Assembly: GCA_964034945.1 (NCBI GenBank)
Contig: OZ035962.1
Span: 102,498,784 to 102,562,783 of the forward strand
Direction: 5' to 3'
Length of the DNA: 64,000 bases
Source: Chrysopilus asiliformis
Taxonomy: Eukaryota > Arthropoda > Insecta > Diptera > Rhagionidae
Part shown: positions 49,309 through 61,000 of the stretch, one piece after another
Layout: each line of letters begins with the position of its first letter
How positions within the stretch are numbered: position 1 is the first letter of the stretch
The notes under the pieces: model-generated
What the model was told of the DNA's origin: nothing
Database searches by the model: none
The model's input: the letters and a program-made list of their open reading frames with translations, nothing else
Program-made: the position numbers and the translations under genes

Positions 49309-49855
49309 AATAAGGACATAACAATTTTGTACTTTAATAAAAACGCACTCCAAAACTTTTTTTATGATCTGGCAATGCTAAAATGTCAAGGTTTACATTT
49401 TTATCATGGTGAAGTTCACGAACGAGCAACGTTTGGAAGTTATTATATCTTACTACCGAAATTCTGAGTCGGTGGTCGCAGTCGTGGAATCTCGAGAAGT
49501 GGTCCGGTCGAATGGCTACCTCGCTCATGCGATTTAACGCCGTTGGATTTCTTTTTATGGGGTTATGTTAAGTCGTTGGTTTATGCCAACAAGACAACGT
49601 CGTTAGAGGAGCTCATGAACAATATCGAACGCAAAATTGCCAACGTTCCGGCGGATATGTGTGGAAGCGTGGTGGAAAATTGGCTCCAAAGAATCAATCA
49701 GCAAACGTGCTCGCGGTGGCCATATGAACGACATCGAATTTCATACTTAAATGTAACATGTCCACTACACCTGGAACAAATTTCAACTCCGAAATCTTAA
49801 TTATTCTGTGTTTTATTTAAATACAAAATTGTTATGTCCTTATTGAAAGACCCGA
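49309..49855 (+). mobile_element. Internally deleted mariner, copy 1
   Basis: The left end tctctcaataaggacataac and the right end complement gttatgtccttattgaaaga (then cccga and TA at 49856-49857) form inverted ends. A short N-terminal transposase piece starts at the ATG 49406 (MVKFTNEQRLEVIISYYRNS) and is fused out of frame to the C-terminal part. The catalytic middle is missing. The same deletion is present in the copy at 57.85 kb. Confidence 0.85.
49500..49800 (+). pseudogene. Mariner transposase, C-terminal part
   Basis: The frame reads RSCDLTPLDFFLWGYVKSLV, the third catalytic Asp region and the following conserved segment, then a helical C-terminus ending before the TAA 49798-49800. 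It lacks the first two catalytic Asp residues, so it cannot be active. Confidence 0.8.
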
Positions 49856-49856
49856 T

Positions 49857-50904
49857 ACTAAATTGCGCTTAAAGTTAGTCAGTGGAAATGTTGAATTTTG
49901 ATAATTTTATATGATTTAAACATATTTAAGAATTTAAATACCATTCGTTGTAGAAATGAGATAAAACTGAATAAATAAGAAAAGAGATTCTAATTAAATG
50001 TCAGGGAACGTGACTAATATGAAATAAGAAGAAATTTCGGGTCTTATATAATCGGCGTAACCAATTTTGCTAGTAATTATCATTTCAGGAGAGACACATT
50101 CCAAGGCTCCTTCAAATAATTAAAGCCTATAAATGCAGGAATGTATGTTGAATTGTACACACCCATATAGTATAATAAAATAGTACTAATACTATTTATA
50201 TGTTTGTGTATCTAAATGAGTATGTGTGGAATACTCGTTTGTTTATAAATGAATTTTGCAATATAGGTAAGAAGTATATACAAATATAATTATGCTATAC
50301 GAAATCACAAACTGGAATGCTTTATGTTTGACTTCATGGGTATTTTACTACCACAAAAGGGAGGAACATTTCAAGTAACTGGATATGCTCTAAGCCCAAA
50401 TTACTTTACCGTATTCTTGTGAGAAATTTTAGATGTTGCTAATTGGAAATAGAGTCAACTACATAACGGCACAATTATTACTGTCTTGTTCGTACAATCT
50501 TATGTGGAGTTTATGTTTATTTGTTATTCCCATTTTAGAATATTTGGAAAGATACCAGATTTTTATTTTTAAAGAAATTTACCGAATTTTTTAAGAGAAA
50601 CACACCTTTATTTAAAAAAAAGAACTAAAATGAATAAAACAAAAGACTTAAAATATTTGAAAAAAATTCTTAAAAATGAATCTTAAATTCGATATACGTT
50701 TCTCTAACCGCTTTGTAAGCTTGAACTGATGTGGAACACAAAAAAAGGTTGTTAATCTCAAAAGGACATACTTATGTTGGGTCAATCTGGTGGGAGGGGT
50801 GGCGGAGGGGTGGGGCAGGGGCGTTGAGGGTGGGGTGGCTTGTAGATGGTTGGTACGTTATATTACCGTGTAGCAAATACATCTTTATTTGGATAAAAAC
50901 CAAG
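49857..50904. other. No gene; G-rich block
   Basis: 50789-50840 is G-rich on the plus strand (gggaggggtggcggaggggt type, at least five G3+ runs). The rest is AT-rich without features. Confidence 0.45.
50789..50840 (+). other. G-quadruplex-prone tract
   Basis: Runs of three to five G spaced by one to seven bases over about 50 bases, in an otherwise AT-rich setting. It fits the usual sequence rule for G-quadruplexes, but folding is not shown. Confidence 0.6.
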
Positions 50905-51302
50905 TTAACAATATGCGCCGCGGGCGAAATTTGTTACTAAGATTGATTTAAATCAAGACCATTCAAAGCAAAAAGCTAGGTTATTGTTTGCGCCCTTTTC
51001 ATAGCATAAATAATGGCAACGGAAATTATAAAAATTCCATAGGGGAAATATGTTGGAATACATGCGCCATTTGTGGAAAATCGATGAAAAAATGCGCCGC
51101 AGGCGAAGAAAATGTGATTTACAGCAACCCCCAGCCAAAGTACCGTTTTTATTCGCACGTTTAATGATAATTTCTTCTAGCGTTTGATAAATTATAGCAC
51201 TAAATTGTAAAATCCGGTATGAAACTTTAGTTTCCGGGAAGCCGAGAAAACGCGCCTAAGACTGGAACTGTCCCGGCTATTCCGAGACGTTTGGTCACCC
51301 TG
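50905..51302 (-). repeat. RG2, minus copy
   Basis: The reverse strand starts agggtgaccaaacgtctcgg, then 'agccgggacagttccagtct', 'ccggaaactaaagttt', 'gggggttgctgtaaatc', 'cttcgcctgcggcgca', and ends at a second 'gcccgcggcgcatat'. The longest RG copy here without a satellite. Confidence 0.72.
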
Positions 51303-52272
51303 TTTAAAGATCAAATCATGTTTTATTATTAATATTAGATCACAAGAAATGGCCATCATAATTTTTGAAAAGAATAACCAATTCCTCATAGTTGAAACAT
51401 TTTTAAAGAACACTCATTGGTAAATAGTTCTTCATGAAAGAAATATCCTGCATAATATTTCAACAAGGAGATGAAAATATTAAAACTTTTCCCATCTTAT
51501 TTAAGGGGTTATGTCTATCTGAAAAATAAGTTGAGACTTTAATCGCGATAGTCTCAAAACTATGTTCCCAAAATCGATGACAAGGACTACTCAATAATCA
51601 CTCAACCAAATTCTTTGAAATTTGGCATAGTTATTACGCGTTATTACATCCTGTCTCCGTAAATAAATTCCAGAAAAAATCCTTTTGTACGCTTACAAAA
51701 CCAGGGACTAATACTATACTTTTTTTACATAAAACAAATCTGGAACATGGATAGACATGTACTCAATAAAGTGTAAAAAGAACCCAAAACAAAAAGATTT
51801 ATTTCAATATAGATAAACTGCAAAAAAAAACGCGTTTAGAGGGTAGGCATAACCCCTTAAATGAAGTTCACGTTTCTCTTCCTTTTTTTTTTGCTGAAAA
51901 TAGCGTCTTTGTGGTATTAGACGTCTGCCATATCAAGAACTCGAAAACTGGATCCAAAGTTAGAGAAATGTGTAGCAAAATGTTATTCTGTGGAAAACTG
52001 ATTGAAACTATTCGATGTTAAGGAGCTTACTTGATATAGACTTGTAGCTCAACAGTATCAGCCTGATGTGCCGATAAATCGATAAAAATATTCGTAGTAA
52101 CTTTCTGTAAATAATTCACAGCATTGGCATCAAAGAAGATTAAAGTTTTATAAAACATTTTTTGTATGTGCTTTCGGTTTGTTGGTTATGGTTTTGGTTC
52201 ATTGAACAGTAAACCTTTAGTGCATTTTTCAAAACCAAAGAGATAATATTATGTAGGTTCTAGTTTTATTGC
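51303..52272. other. No gene recognised
   Basis: AT-rich, no features. Confidence 0.4.
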
Positions 52273-52930
52273 TAGGGTGACCATACGTCTCGGATTGGCG
52301 GAACGGGCATGTATTTAGGAATGCATTCCATACATTCCATCATACATTCCATACATTCCATACATTCCATCATACATTCCAATATACATTCCATACATTC
52401 CATCATACATTCCATACATTCCAGCATACATTCCATACGTTCTATCATACATTCCATACATTCCATCATACATTCCATACATTCCATCACACATTCCATA
52501 CATTCCATCATACGTTCCATACATTCCACACATTCCATCATACATTCCATACATTATATCATACATTTCGTACATTCCATACATTCCATCATACATTCCA
52601 TACATTCCATCATACATTCCATACATTCCAGCATACATTCCATACATTCCATCATACATTCCATACATTCCGCACATTCCATCATACATTCCATACATTC
52701 CATCATACGTTCCATACATTCCATCATACATTCCATACATTCTATATAGTCTACTTCGACTCGATGTTGATGTAAATTATTTTTTCTTCGCTTTTGGAGC
52801 ATTTATTAATCGGATTTTCACCTAAATTTATCCTTTGATTTCAATCATTGGACAAATTCACCTGCGACGCATATTTGAAAAAAATTCACCTGCGGCGCAT
52901 ATTTGTTATTTTTTCTGTCTGGATTTAATT
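52273..52930 (+). repeat. RG3 carrying a 21-bp satellite
   Basis: Starts tagggtgaccatacgtctcg and 'gattggcggaacgggcatg'. It then breaks into the satellite and resumes with 'aaattcacctgcgacgcata' and 'cacctgcggcgcatatttg'. Confidence 0.7.
52320..52745. repeat. 21-bp satellite (tacattccatacattccatca)
   Basis: About 20 units with point changes and occasional half-unit loss. It is made of 'cattccata' halves. The period is a multiple of three, so frames on both strands stay open for over 140 codons (HSIHSII, MYGMYDG, MECMECM). These are not genes. Confidence 0.97.
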
Positions 52931-55379
52931 TTTTGAGTTATGTTTCAGTTTCTGGAAGAATACACTGAGTTTTTCTCGCGCGGCTTTTCAAGCCTAGACT
53001 TTTCCTTGGCGGAAGTAAATATATCTGAGTAGCCTGTGACGAAATATGAATCGCTGTAATGCCGTTCGTATCGTAAATAAAACCGTTATAAAATGGCGGT
53101 TGGGAAAATTGCCATTTTTTAAATCACTATTATTTTTGGTTTGGGAAATTTTTGTTGTGAAATTTTGGTGTTTATTGGTCATCTTGAATACATGGATAAA
53201 ATATCAATCTGCTAGAGTTAAAAATCTAGTGGTTCCCATCGAATTTTAAAATTTTTTTAAAAAAAAATTTCTTAATTAACGATAATGCGGACACCACTTT
53301 GCTATGTTTCGTTCTTGTCGGTTAATTTCGAGGCCCTCTCTTCCCCAATCGCCGGTCACCAGGACGGGAAGCGGTGTAGAATTTATGCTAAATTGATGTA
53401 AGAAGTCACTATCAGAAACTGAGTAAAATTGCTCGAGTAATGAAATGAATTTTTACAAATTATAAAATATTCTAGTTTTTTACAGGAACGGAGCACAAAT
53501 TTTAAACTTGTTAAAAGTATAAAAATGATTTAATGGGCAGTAAGCGTCAACAATGAATTAATCTTTTTTCTTTTGAAAAAAATTTATATTCTAGTACTTA
53601 AGAATTTAAAGTAAAAAGTGAATACTACACCTTTTAAAAATTTCAAGCGAGCAATTATTTTCTCTGGTCATTATTTAGCATACATATTTTAAAACTCCTT
53701 TGAAAATTTAAGTCAGCTACAAATCATTCCGGAAGATAAAAATGTGGAAAACTTGCTCGTTATCATCGTATTTTCATTACTTGAAATTTCCATTTTTTTA
53801 CATATTTAAAAAAATATAGGTTAAGATCATATTTCCCACCTGATGCTGTAAACCTGCCGCAGGGTTTTTTTTTTGTTTTTCTTTTGCAATTTCTTGGGCT
53901 AGTTTATTCTGAGGTTTTGCCTGTAAAACAAGTAAAGTTGTTAACGAAAAAAGGTATCGCGTTAATTATTGTAGCAACAAATTGCGAATAAAACGAATGG
54001 GAAAAAATTGAAAAAGTTTAATTAAATTCGAGTCAAAAGAAGGTACAAACTCAAGGAAGTGAGAACTTTTTTTGTTTGAAAATTGTAGGTTTTAAGGTCA
54101 AACGGAAAACACTTTTTTCTCTCCACAGTACTTTTTGGGTGGTTCGTTGTTCGTAGAATTAATTCACTTATTCTTAAAGAAAACGTTGTTAAAGCAGATA
54201 TTACAAGGAGTTTTTTATAATAAATAAGCTTGAAATTTATAATTTTTTTACATTCTGTCAGAAGAAAGGCACTATGGATTTATTGATTTATTAAAGTTAT
54301 TAAAAACTTTTGATTTATGTGAAAACTATTTTAAGGAGAAATTTTTTTAAATATTGTAAACAATTTCAATTGATGAAAATTTATAATGAAAAGTATTAAA
54401 AATACATTCAAAATTTTGCATTTTCTGGTGTGATTCAAGAACTTTATGAAAACCAATTAATAGTTTTGAACAAAATAACTTTAGTAAATTAAATCTCGTA
54501 ATATTCGATACCTTGTTTTATAGTGTTTTATGACTTTTGAACTTTGGAATCAGTGAGTTAAAAATGTGGAAAGGGATTTCCGTTCAGGAAAACCTCATTT
54601 ATTACAAGTAATGTGAAATGACTAAACATTTTCTTCACGATTTTTTGCTTTATGAAATGTAATAACTGAAATAAGAAACGGGTAATTTACGTAGAATTAT
54701 GCATTAGATGTTCCATAAATTTGTACTATCTATAACATTTTCTGTTCTATGTTTAAGAATTGAATCATTTCTGTTTCATAGTTTTTACTCGACCTTTTTA
54801 GCATTGAACTCTATCTTACTGTAAGCCGAGAAATTCTAATAGAGTATAACATTTTCTCAATTTTCTGAATCATAATATTTTCGAGTCTTTTGAAATCCTT
54901 TTCGTAAAAGACATCTATATAAATTGTTTTGAATTTAAGTAGTCTAGCTCTTGTGGAAGATAGAAATGAACATCGAGAGAATATATGAGAAATCCTTTCT
55001 GAATGTAGTTCACCTTTTCAAGTTCTTTCAGTAAAATTTTAATCATTTGAAATGTTTGTACTAATACTACATGTCAAGCTTGCCACTTTGATTTTCCATT
55101 ACGGTGAATGTTTTCTTCACCATTAAGTCTTTGTGTGGTTTTTCGATTGAAGTAAGTACGATTTTCTCAGTTAATTAACTCTTTTCAATTATGTTTGATT
55201 TATTTTTAAATTGACTGATTACCTTTTGAAAATACAAAAGCATAAAACCTTCATGTTGATTGATATTCTTCAATGCGATGTTGAAGAAAAGAATTTGTAA
55301 ATATTTAAAAAAAAAATCTATTGCGCTCTTGAAAGAAAAAAAATAAGAAGAAATTCCTTTTCTAAACATTTATCGGCTT
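52931..55379. other. No gene recognised
   Basis: AT-rich. 54760-54850 matches 11925-12010 ('tttctgtttcatag', 'tactcgacc-ttttagcatt'), an old repeat. Confidence 0.4.
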
Positions 55380-55384
55380 TTGCG

Positions 55385-55585
55385 GATTAAAAAAAATGTA
55401 TGAAAAAAGCTTTTATTTAAAAAAAATGTGCTAAAAAACAAAAAAATTAATTTTTGGGCCGGTGTATCAGAAATAAAAGCGAGATAAATATTTTTTTTTA
55501 TTCTTTTATGCTTCTATTTCTGATGCACAGCGCTCAAAAAAATTGTTTTTCTCTTTTTCAGTACATTTAAAAAAAAAAATTGTTT
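55385..55585. repeat. Degenerate copy of the 59.8-kb palindrome
   Basis: 'aaagcttttatttaaaaaaa', 'gggccggtgtatcagaaat', 'agcgagataaat', a loop 'attcttttatgc', then the imperfect complement ('tctgatgcacagcgctc'). Many mismatches, unlike the perfect copy. Confidence 0.7.
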
Positions 55586-55679
55586 TAAATTTATTTTTAA
55601 CTTATTTTATTCTATTTAATCATTTTTGTTTGATTAGTTTGGCTAATAATCCAAAATGACGTGTGCCATACTTCTTATG

Positions 55680-55849
55680 CTACATTTACACGAATGACAA
55701 ATTTGTAATTTTTTTCTTGTCATTATGTTAATTCCCCTGTAAATGGCATAATTTTTGTAATTTTTTCTGTCAGAAAATGTCAATCTCTCATAAAAGAATG
55801 AACTTGTCCATTCTTTTATGCCAGATTGTCATTCGTGCAAACGCAATAT
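55680..55849. mobile_element. 170-bp MITE, TIR acacgaatgacaa
   Basis: ctacatttacacgaatgaca on the left, complement tgtcattcgtgcaaacgca on the right (one or two mismatches), with inner inverted repeats 'aaaagaatg...cattctttt'. Confidence 0.65.
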
Positions 55850-56007
55850 TAGTTATGACAAAAGTTGAATACTAGGCAAGAGAGGGAGCTAAATAAAAGC
55901 TTTTAAAAAATCATTGATTATGGAGCGGTAACGATCTCCGTTGACCTTAATGCGAGCTCCGGTTTTATTTTTGAAGATGTGGCGACACTTCAAAATTTTA
56001 ATTTAAT

Positions 56008-56462
56008 GCGGCGGTCACACGACGCTGTTTTGCCAGCGCTAGTGGCTGTTTGGCTGTTAGCAGCCGTTTCAGCAGCACCGTGTGAACCCTAGTGCGTTGC
56101 TACTACCAGCAGCAGCGTGATGATTTTAGCAGCGCTAGTGAAGTAGAGACCGTTCTATTTTGCCAGCGCTACTAGGGATCACGTGACCGTGTCACATGGT
56201 TTCTGAGCTGCAAAAAGTCTGATAAGTGGTAAAGTTTGTTTATTGTAACTTGTTATTTTACGTTTATTTATTTAAATTTGTGTGTTACGTTTATTATTAA
56301 AAAAATCTCACAGATTAAAATGTCAAACCACTGTTTTGCTACTTGACAGCGCTACTAAAGTATAAATCGTGTGAACCCTCTCAGTACGCTGGTTGCTGTT
56401 GCTACTTGCCAGCGTTACTAACCAACAGCGGCCAGCGGCTAGCAAACAGCGTCGTGTGGCAT
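56008..56462. mobile_element. MITE, TIR cacacgacgctgtttt
   Basis: gcggtcacacgacgctgttt on the left, its complement aaacagcgtcgtgtggc on the right, with many inner 'gctgctg', 'cagcgctag' and 'gtgtgaaccct' repeats in both senses. The target duplication is not clear. Confidence 0.75.
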
Positions 56463-56588
56463 AAGTTACCCTTATAAATTAATACTTTAATTTAAATCTA
56501 AAATTTACAATCTAGTAAGTTTTTGGCACTCAAACATTGTAAATTTGCTAAAAATCACATCTAGTAGGTACGCAAAGACTCGGTTTTA

Positions 56589-56914
56589 AGCCTGAGTTAC
56601 ATTGCGACGACAAGGCGACACGACAACGCCACCAAAGTTTGAAAAATTGAACTTTTGTCGCGACGACATCGAATGACAGTTGAATTGTTTAGTTAGGTTA
56701 ATTGCTCTCTTTTGGTGAAAAATTGGCAATTTTATCAAAATGCAGAAATTATCCATAGTAGCATATAATAATATTTTCTTTATTATTTAGGTTATGGGAT
56801 TCTTTGTCACGTGCTCGCAGCTCTGGTAATGTAACTTGGATAACGATAACGACGATGTCGTGCGATTCTCGTCGACGTCACGTGTCGCCTAGTTGTCGCA
56901 ATTTAACTCAGGCT
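56589..56914. mobile_element. 326-bp MITE, TTA TSD
   Basis: agcctgagttacattgcgac and the complement gtcgcaatttaactcaggct, flanked by TTA at 56586-56588 and 56915-56917. The 3-bp TTA target fits the PIF/Harbinger superfamily. The ends continue as 'acaaggcgacacg' on both sides. Confidence 0.82.
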
Positions 56915-56917
56915 TTA

Positions 56918-57845
56918 AGCAAAATGAAAATTTTGTCGTTAGAATTCGGCTAAATAAATGCACAATAAAGAGTTTTACTTTTTTGATTCTCATATGAAAA
57001 TAAATAATTTTCTAATATATCGCAACAAATTGAAATGCTTTTTGTTGGTGCTTGAATAAATCGACCTTTCGGGTCAGAAGAAATCTCAAAGAAAAGGGAA
57101 AAAAATCACTTAGAACGGCTCGGGGATCTTATTGGAGATTAATTTTCTTCCCATTTATTGGAATTTTCCTTTATTGCCAACAAAACAAGAGAACCAACAG
57201 AAAAGCGGTGTATTGAAAAAAAGGTACCTGCACGCTGGCCTTATCCAAAGGTTTATTCTTGTAACCATTCCCTTATTGCCAAATGAACAATGTAAATTGG
57301 TTGTGTGTTGGATTAATCAATTAGTTATTTCATTGCGTGTTTTGGGCAAAAATTCATTTTATTTGGCAGATTAGATTCTACTAGACTGATCTACATGACT
57401 ATAAAAAATGTTTATAACCAAGTACAGAAAATATACCATATTGGATACTAGGAAATTTTTTTTGAGTCCCTTTTGGGGTAGAATTTATATTGAATTTGCT
57501 TAACTACTTTGAAGACTATACATCGATTTGGATTCAGAAATTAAGATCATAAGACATGGTTGTATTTGCTATAAAAATTTGATTATGGTCCAGAGATACT
57601 GTGTTTACTTTTTTAGCTTTTATAGGCGAAAAATAATTTATTTTAATCTTTCTTACATTAAAGAAAGGTAATAAATCACTAGAAAAATCGAAATCAGAAC
57701 GAGGAATTTACAACATGTTTTTCAAAGTTCGACTTCTGGCAGAAAACCTTAACCGATTTTAGTCGGACTTTTTACTTTTGAAAACTGTTATCATCCCATA
57801 AAAACATTTTTTGGAAAATTCGAATTGAAATCGAAATTAGAATTA
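56918..57845. other. No gene recognised
   Basis: AT-rich. An 80-codon frame at 57132-57374 has no motif. Confidence 0.4.
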
Positions 57846-57847
57846 TA

Positions 57848-58388
57848 TCGGGTCTTTCAACAAGGACATAACAATTTTGTATTTAAATAAAACACAGAAT
57901 AATTGAGATATCGGGCTGAAATTTATTCCAGGTGTAGTGGACATGTTACATTTAAGTATGAAATTCGATGTCGTTCATATGGCCACCGCGAGCACGTTTG
58001 CTGATTGATTCTTTGGAGCCAATTTTCCCCCACTCTTCCACACATATCGGCCGGAACGTTGGCAATTTCGCGTTCGATATTGTTCCTGAGCTCTTCTAAC
58101 GTTGTTGGCTTGTTGGCATAAACCAACGACTCAACATAATCCCATAAACCGAAATCCAACGACGTTAAATCGCATGAGCGAGTTGGCCATTCGACCGGAC
58201 CATTTCTCGAGATTACACGATTGCGACCACCGACTCAGAATTTCGGTAGTAAGTTTTAATAATTTCCATACGTTGCTCGTTCGTGAACTTCACATGTTCT
58301 GACGTTTAGCATTGCCAGATCATAAAAAAAGTTTTAGGGTGCGTTTTTATGAAAATACAAAAATGTTATGTCCTTGTTGAAAGACCTT
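57848..58388 (-). mobile_element. Internally deleted mariner, copy 2
   Basis: Inverted ends tcgggtctttcaacaaggac and the complement ttgttgaaagacc, next to TA at 57846-57847. It is near-identical to the 49.3-kb copy in the opposite orientation, with the same junction between N- and C-terminal transposase parts. Confidence 0.85.
57923..58207 (-). pseudogene. Mariner transposase, C-terminal part
   Basis: Reads RSCDLTSLDFGLWDYVESLV, then the same C-terminal helix-rich region as at 49.5 kb (EELRNNIEREIANVPADM). The ATG of the N-terminal piece is followed directly by TGA, so that piece is dead. Confidence 0.78.
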
Positions 58389-58407
58389 TTAAAAATTAAC
58401 TATTAAG

Positions 58408-58640
58408 TAGGGCGACCATACGTCCCGGTTTAGCCAGAAGGGTTTGGAAATCAGGCATGTTGTCGTGCATCGCGAAATCTAACACTTTATCCTAGATTAT
58501 TCAATTTATTGCACACTGAAAAAACGATCACCAAATTATGCCTGCGGTACATTTTTTCAACAAATTTTTACCTAGAGTGCTTATTTCTAAAAAAGAATTG
58601 CCCGTAGGGCAGTTTTAATTGATATTTTCATAACTTATCC
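58408..58640 (+). repeat. RG5, truncated RG copy
   Basis: Starts tagggcgaccatacgtcccg and 'gtttagccagaaggg'. It contains 'atgcctgcggtacatttt' and ends at 'ttgcccgtagggcag'. Confidence 0.6.
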
Positions 58641-59817
58641 GAGATAAGTGTTTTCATAAGTGTTTTCAGGGTTGCTGATTACAAATCTGTTGTTAGATTG
58701 AAACGCAAGGTCCTGCAAGGATAAGATTTTTCTCAAAATTTTTTAAGTTCTTTCCGAATTTTTTGGTGTTCTAAAACTAATACAAAAAACTTTAACCCGG
58801 CAACGACGCTTTGCTATAGTTAAAATGTAAATACTCTCAACTAACTGAATGTTAATACTTACATAAAAATGTTTCATAAATGAAATACATATTGTTAACC
58901 TTAACATTTCCCAATTGACTAATGTTGGAATTTTTGTACCGTGTCCAAATGTACCACGCAATTTTCCTTTATAAAGTTTAAGAATATTCGTGGGAACATT
59001 TGGAATTATGGACCTTATGGTACAAAAAGGACCATTTTCACAGGAAAAAATCTTGGATTTCCAGTCAAAATTCCATAAATCGTACCTTCGGTACTTGGTA
59101 CAAGATGATTGGAAATCCAATTGGGTTTCCAACCAATTTGGTCAATTGGGTTATTGTTAAATCAAATGTGTATTTCATGCAAGAAAAAAATAACATTCTT
59201 ACATAATATAGAGTCTTATATATTACAAGTGTTATATTTGATGTTTTTAAAAATAAAAAAGTTTTAAATTTGAAAAGTTTTTCCAACATCTTTTGTTTAT
59301 TTGTGTGAAAATTTAAATCATACACTATATGTTTCTTTATCTCAGCTAAGAATTCTTTCCGTGGAAATATGGTAGCAAATGCTTAGCTACCAAATGTTAC
59401 GCTTATATTTTCCATTCCGTATTTTTTTTTTGAACAGGTGCCAAGGGAATTATAGACTCGTATTCATATGAGAGCAAACTCATATTTCGTTTAGTTTCCT
59501 TATTTAAGAATTTGTTGGCTTGAAGGTTCTTTTAAATCTTACAAGTATAAAGTCTTAGATGTCATGCATATATTGGTTTTATTTACAGTTGGTAGAAAAT
59601 AAATACGAGTTTAGTGTACGTTGAAATTGTAAAAGGGTAAAAATATGAACAACTAAAGTTCATTATTCATCTGTTGTTTTTGTTGTTCTTATCATTGTAG
59701 AAAGAGAGAGGCAACTGACGCCTGGAAAATATTTTTTTTTCCTTCTTTGCATATGGATTATGATTTTGGAGGAATTTGAATGGAATTTAATAAAAAGGTT
59801 CTGTGTAAGAGAAATAC
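58641..59817. other. No gene; RB end fragment
   Basis: 58789-58812 (actttaacccggcaacgacg) is the RB 5' end in complement. A 129-codon minus frame at 58743-59132 overlaps a plus frame and has no motif. Otherwise AT-rich. Confidence 0.4.
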
Positions 59818-60083
59818 AAAAAAATAAAAAAAAATTTTTTAAAAAAAGCTTTTATTAAAAAAAATGCACTAAAAAGAAAAAAATAATTTTCTGGACGCTG
59901 TGTATCACAAATATAAAAGCTTTTAAAAAGCGAGATAAATGTTTATTTTATTGTTTTATGCTTTATCTCGCTTTTTAAAAGCTTTTATATTTGTGATACA
60001 CAGCGTCCAGAAAATTATTTTTTTCTTTTTAGTGCATTTTTTTTAATAAAAGCTTTTTTTAAAAAATTTTTTTTTATTTTTTT
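59818..60083. repeat. Perfect palindrome: 122-bp arms, 22-bp loop
   Basis: Arms 59818-59939 and 59962-60083 are exact reverse complements over all 122 positions, checked in ten-base blocks. The arms contain 'ctggacgctgtgtatcaca', 'aaaagcttttaaaaagcgag' and 'ttttaataaaagctttttt'. The loop is gtttattttattgttttatg with flanking bases. Degenerate relatives lie at 55.4 kb and 13.57 kb. No target duplication is visible. No gene. Confidence 0.97.
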
Positions 60084-60136
60084 TTATTTTGTTCTTTTTA
60101 GTCTTCGAATATATAGCTTTACATTTGAGATGTCCT

Positions 60137-61000
60137 TACAGGCTTTTTAACTTGAGAATCGTATTCAGCGAACCCCAAAACCCGCAGAATATATTTTTTC
60201 CCGGAACAATTGAGAAAAAGGATAATCACGTTATCCTTACAGGACATTCCGTTATCCTTACAGACTTTTTAATGACAGATTCGGATTCAGCGATCCCAAA
60301 AACCCCAGAATAGATTTTTTTTCCGGAAAATTTGGAGAAAAGGATAATCACGTTATCCTTACAGGACCTTCCGTTATCCTTACAGACTTTTTAATGACAG
60401 ATTCGGATTCAGCGACCCCAAAAACCCCCAGGATAGATTTTTTTCCGGAAAATTTGGAGAAAAGGATAATCACGTGATCCTTACAGGACCTTCCGTTATC
60501 CTTACAGAGTTTTTGATGACAGATTCGGATTCAGCGACCCCAAAAACCCCAGAATAGATTTTTTTCCGGAAAATTTGGAGAAAAGGATAATCACGTTATC
60601 CTTACAGGACCTTCCGTTATCCTTACAGACTTTTTAATGACAGATTCGGATTCAGCGACCCCAAAAACCCCCAGAATAGATTTTTTTCCGGAAAATTTGG
60701 AGAAAAGGATAATCACGTTATCCTTACAGGACCTTCCGTTATACTTACAGACTTTTTAATGACAGATTCGGATTCAGCGACCCCAAAAACCCCCAGGATA
60801 GATTTTTTTTCCGGAAAATTTGGAGAAAAGGATAATCACGTTATCCTTACAGGACCTTCCGTTATCCTTACTGACTTTTTAATGACAGATTCGGATTCAG
60901 CGACGCCAAAAACCCCCAGGATAGATTTTTTTCCGGAAAATTTGGAGAAAAGGATAATCACGTTATCCTTACAGGACCTTCCGTTATCCTTATAAGGACG
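60137..61000. repeat. 121-123-bp satellite, seven copies
   Basis: The recurring string cacgttatcc starts at 60227, 60349, 60471 (cacgtgatcc), 60592, 60714, 60837 and 60959. Each unit has 'ttttttccggaaaatttgg', a small palindrome aaggataatcacgttatcctt-like (positions about -11 to +9 from cacg), 'ccttccgttatccttacag', 'aatgacagattcggattcag' and 'ccccaaaaaccccc'. The copies differ at few positions. Confidence 0.97.

Noticed and set aside
52272..52802. Frames of up to 146 codons with HSIHSII, MYGMYDG or MECMECM repeats
   Set aside because: Products of the 21-bp satellite, open on both strands and in several frames.
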